Made by a program: the position numbers and the translations under genes | Part shown: positions 57,027 through 64,000 of the stretch, piece by piece | Layout of the letters: each line of letters begins with the position of its first letter | Position numbering within the stretch: the first letter of the stretch is position 1 | The notes under the pieces: generated by a model | Told to the model about the DNA's origin: nothing | Databases searched by the model: none | Seen by the model: only the letters and a program-made list of their open reading frames with translations | DNA from: Cycloclasticus sp. | GTDB lineage: Bacteria; Pseudomonadota; Gammaproteobacteria; Methylococcales; Cycloclasticaceae | Length of the DNA: 64,000 bases | Direction: 5' to 3' | Assembly (NCBI GenBank): GCA_040743155.1 | Contig: JBFLJU010000001.1 | Coordinates: 868,001 to 932,000, forward strand

Positions 57027-58752
57027 GAGTAGAAATTTAGTGATAACGAGGCGGTTGGGTTTTGTGCCGGGTGCTGCGCGTGTCTTATTGCTGGTACTGG
57101 GCGTTGTTTTTAGCATAAACGCGTTTGCAGTTGATGTAGACGTGTCCGTCGATAGAAGTCAGCTGACGATTAATGAGTCATTTAAGCTCACTTTTAGTGC
57201 CTCGGAATCCCCCGATGATGACCCTGACTTTACTCCCCTCGAAGAAAATTTTCAGATATTAAATCAACGAAAAAGCAGTCAGTCATCTTGGGTAAATGGT
57301 CAATCGACTAAGCGTATTTCATGGGTGCTAGATATGATGGCTAAGCGAGCGGGTAGCTTACAAATCCCAGTTATTTCGTTTGGCGATGACAGTTCCAGAG
57401 CGTTACAAATTAACGTGATGGCAAGCGCCGTAAAGGACAATATATCCGTCGATGATGAGATATATTTACAGGTTAGTGCGGTACCGAGTGAAGTATATGT
57501 ACAGGCGCAAATCTTGTACACAATACGCTTGTTTCAACGCGTTCAAATAAGTCAGGCGTCTTTATCTGAACCTGAACCAGACAATGCAATTATTGAAAAA
57601 ATAGGTAAAGATAAGCAATACAACACAAAAATAGATGGCGTTAATTATTTAGTGTTTGAGCGTAAGTACGCGATCTTTCCACAGGAAAGTGGTCAGTTAG
57701 TCATCCCCGCTGTGGAGTTAACGGCACAGGTGGTGACAGCGGGGCAGTCCTCACGCTACGGGAGCATTTTTAATGCGCAGAGATCTCGAACCAAACGTGT
57801 TCGTTCTAAGGCGATAACAGTCGACGTGTTGCCTGCACTTGACAGGTTCAATGGTCAGCATTGGCTTGCTGCGGAGAATGTTCATTTACAACAAACTTGG
57901 TCTAATAGCGATTTAACGGTCATTGTTGGTGAGCCCTTAACAAGAACCTTATCCCTAGTGGCTAAAGGCGTGACTGCGAGTCAACTCCCTGATCTTGTGT
58001 CCGTTAGTGAGTCAACCAATGTCACTATGTATCCCGATCAGCCCGTATTGAAAAACCAGCCGGGAGCAGCGGGGGTGACCGCATTACGTGAACAAAAAGT
58101 GGCGATCATTCCTGCTACCGCTGGAGAATACCAATTGCCCGCGATTGAGATACCTTGGTTTAATACCTCAACGGGCTTAATGGAAATAGCGCTTATCCCT
58201 GAGGTAACGATTACAGCGATTGCAAAAGAGGGAGTTAAGCCAAACGCGCCTGTGGCGACAGAATCGCCTGAAAAATTAGCTGATCAAGTAGAATCGCAAG
58301 ACAAGGCAGTACCACCGAATACTGAATATAATTATTGGAAGTGGTTGTCCATCATAGTGACAATCGGCTGGCTATTTACCTTGGTGTGGATGCTAAGGAA
58401 GCGCTGCATAAAGTCGCCCTCGGTACAAAGCGCTACGGATGAGCAGCTGCCTTTAAAAAAAGTGATTAAAAAGCTGCAAGCTGCCTGTAAAGCGAATAAC
58501 CCAAAACAAGTAAAGCAGGCTTTGATGCAATGGGGTGAGCTTCAATACAACACACACGATTTGGAAGTGATTGCAACGTATTGCGGCGCTGCTTTACAGA
58601 CAGAAATTAAAAAGCTGAATGAATGCCTATATGCAAGAATTGACGGTGACTGGAAGGGACATGCATTGGTTGAGTTGGTGGTAGAGCAAAGTCAGCTGTT
58701 GCAGAAAGAAACAACGCTGAGCGATGAGCTAGAGCCACTTCATAGATTGTAG
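57004..58752 (+). CDS. BatD-family protein
   Basis: A 582-residue protein with a signal peptide (RVLLLVLGVVFSINAFA), BatD-type beta-rich oxygen-tolerance repeats in the periplasm (VDVSVDRSQLTINESF, LMEIALIPEVTITAI) and one C-terminal transmembrane helix (about residues 448-466, LSIIVTIGWLFTLVWML) before a cytoplasmic tail. It closes the MoxR-DUF58-DUF4381-VWA operon. ATG 57004 lies inside the preceding gene; GTG 57040, just after that gene's stop with AAGAG upstream, is an equally good start giving 570 residues. Confidence 0.82.
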   Translation: MVNDNNVKSRNLVITRRLGFVPGAARVLLLVLGVVFSINAFAVDVDVSVDRSQLTINESFKLTFSASESPDDDPDFTPLEENFQILNQRKSSQSSWVNGQSTKRISWVLDMMAKRAGSLQIPVISFGDDSSRALQINVMASAVKDNISVDDEIYLQVSAVPSEVYVQAQILYTIRLFQRVQISQASLSEPEPDNAIIEKIGKDKQYNTKIDGVNYLVFERKYAIFPQESGQLVIPAVELTAQVVTAGQSSRYGSIFNAQRSRTKRVRSKAITVDVLPALDRFNGQHWLAAENVHLQQTWSNSDLTVIVGEPLTRTLSLVAKGVTASQLPDLVSVSESTNVTMYPDQPVLKNQPGAAGVTALREQKVAIIPATAGEYQLPAIEIPWFNTSTGLMEIALIPEVTITAIAKEGVKPNAPVATESPEKLADQVESQDKAVPPNTEYNYWKWLSIIVTIGWLFTLVWMLRKRCIKSPSVQSATDEQLPLKKVIKKLQAACKANNPKQVKQALMQWGELQYNTHDLEVIATYCGAALQTEIKKLNECLYARIDGDWKGHALVELVVEQSQLLQKETTLSDELEPLHRL

Positions 58753-58887
58753 TTAAACAACTTGAGCTGAATAAATTTTCACCTTGTTGATGGCTTGTGC
58801 AAGGGTAAAAGCCCGCGCTATCAATGTTATGATTCAGCAACACGGCGGCTTAACTTTTTTTCAAGAAAATACCCCGTTAAGCATTCG

Positions 58888-59334
58888 TTATGTGTATGTA
58901 TCAATTCTCGGTGAGTTTTTTGCAACTTGAAGTTTTCTTAAAAAGCTTTCGGCTTCTTCGAGTAAATCTGTAGGGAGGTTGTGCTCTCTATTAAATTCCA
59001 TCTGCCCCTTTAAGGAATCAAACATATTAAACTTTGTAGTCATTAGTGGATCATCATCTGTGGGGTTAGAGTAACTACCATCAGCGTTTACTTTCAATAC
59101 CATAGATTGCGTCATAAATGCTGAACTAATGTCTCCTTCACCTGATTTCATGAGTGCATTAGCTATCATACGAGCCTCGTTACGACTCATATTGGTAGGA
59201 TCAATCGACTTAGCTAGTTCATGTATTAAAGAACTTTCTTGAACTACCTCATTTTCACCGGTGGGCGGCAATGTATTGCCGCTGTATGGTGTCGTATTTA
59301 CCGTTTGAGTATAACTGGCTTGTGTAACTTGCAT
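58888..59334 (-). CDS. Hypothetical protein, 148 residues
   Basis: I do not recognise this protein. It has no signal peptide or membrane segment. The N-terminal 40 residues are Thr/Gln-rich and probably disordered; the middle (SLIHELAKSIDPTNMSRNEARMIANALMKSGEGD) and the end (GQMEFNREHNLPTDLLEEAESFLRKLQVA) look helical. The start at 59334 is chosen because AGGGAAA lies 6 bases upstream; the open frame reaches 59361. It is a single gene, divergent from the AddB-like gene, which may share its promoter region. Confidence 0.55.
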   Translation of the reverse strand: MQVTQASYTQTVNTTPYSGNTLPPTGENEVVQESSLIHELAKSIDPTNMSRNEARMIANALMKSGEGDISSAFMTQSMVLKVNADGSYSNPTDDDPLMTTKFNMFDSLKGQMEFNREHNLPTDLLEEAESFLRKLQVAKNSPRIDTYT

Positions 59335-59487
59335 ATTTATTTCCCTATAAATAGAATGCAAAATTTAAAGCAGGTATTGTGCCAAGCACACATAATAAAA
59401 TAATCAAAGGCGACGCGGAAAAAGACCTGCATGCTTTATTAAAGACGTTATTGTGAATTTACCGAACGATTTTGTTAGGCTTAGTGG

Positions 59488-62178
59488 ATGATATTTTCTG
59501 ACTTATTTAGCGCCCTTAAAAAGGGTACCGTTGTTATAACAGTTAACCAACGCCTAGCGCGGCACTTGTTAACTAAAATCGAACAAGCCTATATAAAAGA
59601 TGCTGCGGTAACTTGGCCGTCACCGTCTATTATTTCGTTTGACTCGTGGTTATTGCAACTGTGGCAGCAACGTTTTGATCACCTCGATGAGGTGGATAAT
59701 CAATCAATCATTAATAAAACACTGCTCAGCCCTGAGCAGGCGTTAGTGCTTTGGGAGCAGGTCATACGCGAGTCCCAAGATGCGGAATTATTAAACGTAG
59801 TCGCTACGGCAAAAGCTGCGAGTACGGCTCGACAACTGGCTATTCAGTGGCAAATTGATGAGCGGCCTTCTAGTCAGTTTAATAGCAGTATGGATTTGTC
59901 AGCGTTTGAGGCTTGGCATAAGGCTTATCAGGAGAAACTAATTCGTGGCAACTGGATTGATCGGGTGCAGTTAGTTGAAGCGGTGACGATTCTGATTGAT
60001 CAATCTTGTTTACCGTATCCGCAACAAATGGTGCTGGCTGGCTTTGATGTGTTGACCCCAAGTCAACAGGCATTATTGAGCTTACTTAAAGCTAATGGTT
60101 GCGAGCTGTCTGAATACACGCCGTATGAAATAAGCAACAAGACACAGCTTGTGGCGGCGGTTGATACGAAAGAAGAAATGCTGATGATGGCGCAATGGGC
60201 TCGGGAGCGTTTGGACGAGTCGCCAGATTCGTCGATTGGTATTGTCGTGCCAGAACTTCAAGCAGTGCGACAGCAATTAGAAACCACCTTTAACACGGTG
60301 TTTTACCCGAGTGTCAGCTATGCGATTGATGTGCCGTTTAATAAGCCTTACAACGTCTCTTTAGGGCGGCCGTTATCGCATTACGCGCCTATTCAACAAA
60401 TATCGCGCTGGCTACAGTTTTTCAATCGACCGTTACCGTTGAACGAATTGATTATATTGTTGCGTTCACCGTTTTTATCAGCCGGCGAAGCGGAGTGGGG
60501 TGAGCGCGCACAATTAGAGCTTAATCTGCGTAAAAACGGCTATTTAACTTGTTCAATACACCAGTTAAACAAAGTATTGCAAGCAACAGAAGCTGAAGAG
60601 TCACGATGTCGGCTGTTGCAACTATCGATACATGAAGTCATACAGTTGCTAGATAAGAAACCAAACCGTGTCCTACCGTCTGAGTGGGTTGAATTGATTA
60701 GGTTGTTATTAGCGGCGGCAGGTGTACAAGGCGATAAAGAGTTGAATTCAACTGAATATCAGGTGTTTCAAGCGTGGGATAATGTCTTACACACGTTCGC
60801 CAGCTTAGACGCCGTGTATAAGCTTATCGACTACGACACTGCCATTAACGCTATTCGCCGCTTAGTGGCTGAGCGCGTATTCCAGCCTGAAACGCCACCA
60901 GCACCGATTCAAATCATGGGCTTAATGGAAGCCTCTGGGCATACTTTCGATGCTTTATGGGTGTGTGGCTTGCACGATAAGTGTTGGCCAGCAGCGTCGC
61001 AACCGAGCCCATTTTTACCGTTAGCGGAACAGCGTAAGCAAGGCTTAGTGCAGTCTTCGGCCACACTGCAGCATGACTATGCGGCAAATATAACGCGTAA
61101 CTGGGCTAAGTCAGCTAACAGCGTGATTTTTAGTTATTCAAGTTTTGATGCGGAAACGCCGCGTCAAATGAGCCCGTTACTTGAGCCCTATGATGTGGTT
61201 GATAAAAACAGTTTATTAAAGGAAATTCCGCTTGACCGATTGGGGCAACGAATTACGGGCGAGTCGATCAGTTTACTGGAAGATGGCAATGGACCGTTGT
61301 TAAACAACGAGGGCGTTACACACGGTGGTGTCGGTGTTTTAAAGGAGCAGTCGGCCTGTCCATTTAAAGCGTTTGCACACTATCGCTTATTGGCTAATTC
61401 AATGGAAGAACCCGAGCCAGGTATTGATGCGCGATTGCGCGGCACTCTTGTGCATCGCGCATTAGAAGTGCTTTGGGGAAAGCTTAAAACGCATCGAGCA
61501 CTTTGTTTGTTGGCGGATGAAGAAAAACACAGTTTGCTAGAAACGGTAACCACTCAGATTATCGAACATGAAAGTCAATATACGCCTATTTTAAAAACAG
61601 CCTTTGGGCGATTAGAGGCGCGGCGAATCAGTGAGTTATTAGAAGATTGGCTGGCGATTGATATTGAACGTGAACCATTTGAGGTGATAGAAAAAGAATT
61701 CAGGAATGTGCTAACGGTTGGACCGCTGAAACTCAATACAATTATCGATAGGGTCGATATCTTAGACGATGGATCGACCGCCATTATTGATTATAAAACG
61801 GGTTCGACGACGATCACGAGTTGGTTTGGTGAACGGCCAGAAGAACCGCAATTACCTTTATACAGCGTATTCGGCAGCGGATCAGTGCATAGCATTAGTT
61901 TTGCTCAACTGAAAAAAGGAAACGCAAAGTACGTTGGTATCAGTGATGGCTCGGATCAATTTTCTTGTTTAAAAAGTATCGCCGAGGCGAAAGCAGACGA
62001 GCAAGATTGGGCTGCTCAAATGAGCCATTGGCGAGGTGTTATCAGCTCATTAGCGGATGAATTTGTAGCCGGTGACGCGCGCGTTAATCCAACTAAAAAA
62101 GCCTGTGACTATTGCGACTTAACTAGTCTATGCCGTATTAATGAAAAACAGCCGATAGCGGTAGATTCACATGAATAA
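59488..62178 (+). CDS. AddB-like PD-(D/E)XK nuclease subunit with Fe-S cysteines
   Basis: An 896-residue protein of the AddB / probable DNA-repair (TIGR03623-like) type. The N-terminal half is a degenerate helicase fold: the P-loop position reads VVITVNQRLARHLL, with no GxxGxGKT. The C-terminal RecB-family nuclease domain has His656 (GTLVHRAL), Asp754 (IIDRVD) and Asp768-x-Lys770 (IIDYKTG). Four cysteines, Cys624, Cys873, Cys876 and Cys882, give the C...CxxCx5C pattern of the AddB 4Fe-4S cluster. With the next gene it should form a helicase-nuclease for double-strand-break processing. ATG 59488. Confidence 0.85.
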   Translation: MIFSDLFSALKKGTVVITVNQRLARHLLTKIEQAYIKDAAVTWPSPSIISFDSWLLQLWQQRFDHLDEVDNQSIINKTLLSPEQALVLWEQVIRESQDAELLNVVATAKAASTARQLAIQWQIDERPSSQFNSSMDLSAFEAWHKAYQEKLIRGNWIDRVQLVEAVTILIDQSCLPYPQQMVLAGFDVLTPSQQALLSLLKANGCELSEYTPYEISNKTQLVAAVDTKEEMLMMAQWARERLDESPDSSIGIVVPELQAVRQQLETTFNTVFYPSVSYAIDVPFNKPYNVSLGRPLSHYAPIQQISRWLQFFNRPLPLNELIILLRSPFLSAGEAEWGERAQLELNLRKNGYLTCSIHQLNKVLQATEAEESRCRLLQLSIHEVIQLLDKKPNRVLPSEWVELIRLLLAAAGVQGDKELNSTEYQVFQAWDNVLHTFASLDAVYKLIDYDTAINAIRRLVAERVFQPETPPAPIQIMGLMEASGHTFDALWVCGLHDKCWPAASQPSPFLPLAEQRKQGLVQSSATLQHDYAANITRNWAKSANSVIFSYSSFDAETPRQMSPLLEPYDVVDKNSLLKEIPLDRLGQRITGESISLLEDGNGPLLNNEGVTHGGVGVLKEQSACPFKAFAHYRLLANSMEEPEPGIDARLRGTLVHRALEVLWGKLKTHRALCLLADEEKHSLLETVTTQIIEHESQYTPILKTAFGRLEARRISELLEDWLAIDIEREPFEVIEKEFRNVLTVGPLKLNTIIDRVDILDDGSTAIIDYKTGSTTITSWFGERPEEPQLPLYSVFGSGSVHSISFAQLKKGNAKYVGISDGSDQFSCLKSIAEAKADEQDWAAQMSHWRGVISSLADEFVAGDARVNPTKKACDYCDLTSLCRINEKQPIAVDSHE

Positions 62179-64000
62179 GCCACAAGATCATACGAAACGA
62201 GAGCAGGTATTAGACGTCAGTCAATCCTTTATTGTGCAGGCACCCGCGGGTTCAGGTAAAACCACCTTACTGACACAGCGTTTTTTACGCTTATTAACCA
62301 TTGTTAATAACCCAGAAGAAATTTTGGCGATTACCTTTACTAAAAAAGCCGCAGCGGAAATGCATCAGCGCATCATCGAGTCAGTCAAATTAGCGACCAA
62401 GCCCCGACCCGATAACGAATTTGATGGCAAAACGTGGGAACTAGCGGCACAGGTGCTTCAACACGATTCAGACCGTGGCTGGAAGTTGTTACAAAACCCA
62501 AACCGCTTGCGAGTACAAACCATTGATTCGCTTTGTGCCCACCTGACTAAGCAATTGCCGGTAACAGCGCGATTTGGCTCGCCACCGGCTGTACAGCTCG
62601 ATCCTACGGCGTTGTACCTTGAGGCGGCGAGGTATTGCTTACAAGAGCTGGATGCTGATGACGAGGTAGGGCAAGCCATTCGAGTTTTATTAGCACACGT
62701 TGATAACCAATTATCACGCGCTGAAAACTTGCTATCGGCGATGCTTGCTTCTCGTGATCAGTGGCTACGTCATGTGATGGGCCAACAGTCTGACGGCTCG
62801 ATGCGTTATGCATTGGAGGCGGTGTTACAACGCACGATTGAGGTAGTGTTAAACGACGTTTCGCAAAACATCAATGCTGGTCAACAACAGCAACTATATA
62901 GCCTGATACAGTTTGCTTCGGCAAATGTGACCGATAGTGGATCGACGACTCGTCATTTAGCTGAGCAACTAGACTTATCGAATACCAGCGTGGATTCATT
63001 GCCGATCTGGCTAATGCTTGGTGATTTCTTACTCACCAAATCCGGTGGTTGGCGAAAGCAGGCTGACGCCAAGTTGGGTTTCCCAGCACCGAGCAACTCG
63101 AAAAATAAAGAAGAAAAGGCGATCTATGCCGCTAAGAAAAAACAATTTAAAGAATTGCTGGCTGAACTACGGGATAACCAAGCTTTAACAGATGCAGTGA
63201 GTTGGCTGCGTAGCTTACCAACGGCAAGCTATAGTGAGCAGCAATGGGTCGTAATCCAAGCGCTATTGAAAGTCTTGCCAAGGGCGGTTGCTTATTTACG
63301 TTTAGTTTTCCAACAAGTTGGCCAAGTTGACTTTTGTGAGGTGTCTTTGTCGGCGAGTCAAGCCTTGCACGATAGTTCTGGCATGACCGACGTTGGCTTA
63401 ATTTTAGATTATCAATTACAACACATGTTGGTTGATGAGTTTCAAGATACCTCTGAAACACAATTTATGTTGTTAAAAGACTTGGTGGCAGGTTGGCAGG
63501 CAGATGATGGTCGAACATTATTTTTAGTGGGCGACCCGATGCAATCTATTTATCGGTTTCGACAGGCAGAAGTTGGCTTGTTCTTGAAGACACAACAAGA
63601 CGGTTTAGGTGAAGTAAGGGATATCAGTCCGGTTAATATTGAGGTTAACTTTCGTTCCCAACAATCGGTGGTTGATTGGGTAAACGAGGCGTTTAGTGAG
63701 GTAATGCCAGACAGCGATAATATTTTTAGTGGTGCCATTTCATATAAACCTTCCATCCCATTTAAATTAAATGAGCCTGAAGAGCAGGCGGTTCATTATT
63801 ACCCGCATAGTGATAGACAAGCAGAAGGTGAGTCATTATTGAAGTTGATCCAGAAGATTCAACTCGATAAACCTGACGAGACCATTGCTGTATTGGTGCG
63901 CACTAGAAGCAGCCTTGCTGAGCTTGTTATCGCATTAAATGAAGCGGGCGTACTTTACCAAGCAACCGACATCGATCCGCTGCATAAACGACAAACGGTC
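62171..64000 (+). CDS. AddA-like UvrD/REP helicase, 3' end outside window
   Basis: A partial gene running off the right edge, 610 codons visible. Walker A is APAGSGKTT (residues 24-32), Walker B LVDEFQDTSETQ, then LFLVGDPMQSIYRFRQAE and VNFRSQQSVV, the UvrD/RecB motifs I to IV. It overlaps the AddB-like gene by eight bases, so the two are co-translated. The full protein should be over 1,000 residues; whether it has a C-terminal RecB nuclease domain, as in AddA, cannot be seen here. ITFTKKAAAEM is motif Ia. Confidence 0.88.
   Translation, partial: MNKPQDHTKREQVLDVSQSFIVQAPAGSGKTTLLTQRFLRLLTIVNNPEEILAITFTKKAAAEMHQRIIESVKLATKPRPDNEFDGKTWELAAQVLQHDSDRGWKLLQNPNRLRVQTIDSLCAHLTKQLPVTARFGSPPAVQLDPTALYLEAARYCLQELDADDEVGQAIRVLLAHVDNQLSRAENLLSAMLASRDQWLRHVMGQQSDGSMRYALEAVLQRTIEVVLNDVSQNINAGQQQQLYSLIQFASANVTDSGSTTRHLAEQLDLSNTSVDSLPIWLMLGDFLLTKSGGWRKQADAKLGFPAPSNSKNKEEKAIYAAKKKQFKELLAELRDNQALTDAVSWLRSLPTASYSEQQWVVIQALLKVLPRAVAYLRLVFQQVGQVDFCEVSLSASQALHDSSGMTDVGLILDYQLQHMLVDEFQDTSETQFMLLKDLVAGWQADDGRTLFLVGDPMQSIYRFRQAEVGLFLKTQQDGLGEVRDISPVNIEVNFRSQQSVVDWVNEAFSEVMPDSDNIFSGAISYKPSIPFKLNEPEEQAVHYYPHSDRQAEGESLLKLIQKIQLDKPDETIAVLVRTRSSLAELVIALNEAGVLYQATDIDPLHKRQTV

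Noticed and set aside
58753-58887. Small gene between BatD and the hypothetical minus-strand gene
   Set aside because: No frame with a ribosome site and protein-like composition was found there.

Overview
The window is chromosomal DNA of a gammaproteobacterium with fairly low GC content (roughly 42-44 % by eye). Gene order is classic for the class: rseB-rseC-mucD-lepA-lepB-DUF4845-rnc-era-recO-pdxJ, then truA-trpFBA-accD-folC-dedD-cvpA-purF-metZ. The gene set (MetZ, AcnB, SthA, DUF455, Dnr/FNR pair, AddAB-like nuclease) would fit a marine lineage such as Cycloclasticus or Methylophaga, but that placement is an inference from recall, not a computed result. No prophage, insertion sequence or CRISPR array is visible.

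Layout. 1-9.1 kb: envelope-stress genes (rseB, rseC, mucD), a terminator, then translation factor LepA, signal peptidase, DUF4845, RNase III, Era, RecO and PdxJ. 9.1-19.6 kb: TruA, the tryptophan genes, AccD, FolC, a SPOR protein, CvpA, PurF, MetZ and YebC. FolC has no ATG, GTG or TTG at its family-expected N-terminus and probably starts at ATT. 19.7-32.5 kb: mixed housekeeping genes on both strands (NRDE, AcnB, TPR, SIMPL, SthA, DUF455, LpxH, cyclophilin, HDOD-GAF, CysS, FolD). 32.5-33.1 kb: a tRNA-Pro/Arg/His cluster with a strong promoter, followed by three 20-bp phased repeats. 33.1-39.2 kb: RsmJ, FtsK, LolA, RarA, a BON lipoprotein and an FKBP isomerase.

39.4-50.5 kb is the most accessory-like part. 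A Dnr-type regulator diverges from hcp across a near-consensus FNR/DNR box, so nitrosative stress probably controls hcp. A complete four-cysteine FNR follows. Next comes a copper block: a CopG-like (DUF411) lipoprotein, a tiny lipoprotein, a cysteine-rich Oxidored-like mini-protein, a possible 30-codon ORF in phase with it, a secreted Cys/Met/His-containing protein, and a CusCBA-type RND efflux system. CusA keeps all three methionines at the positions of the E. coli copper relay.

50.6-64 kb: an HI0933-type flavoprotein, a complete MoxR-DUF58-DUF4381-VWA-VWA/TPR-BatD operon with overlapping genes, an unrecognised 148-residue protein, and an AddB-like nuclease followed by an AddA-like helicase that runs off the right edge. 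No stretch longer than 300 bases lacks a gene. The larger gaps (18630-18836, 32908-33112, 39183-39423, 41895-42116, 42837-43067) hold only the short sites listed or nothing recognisable.
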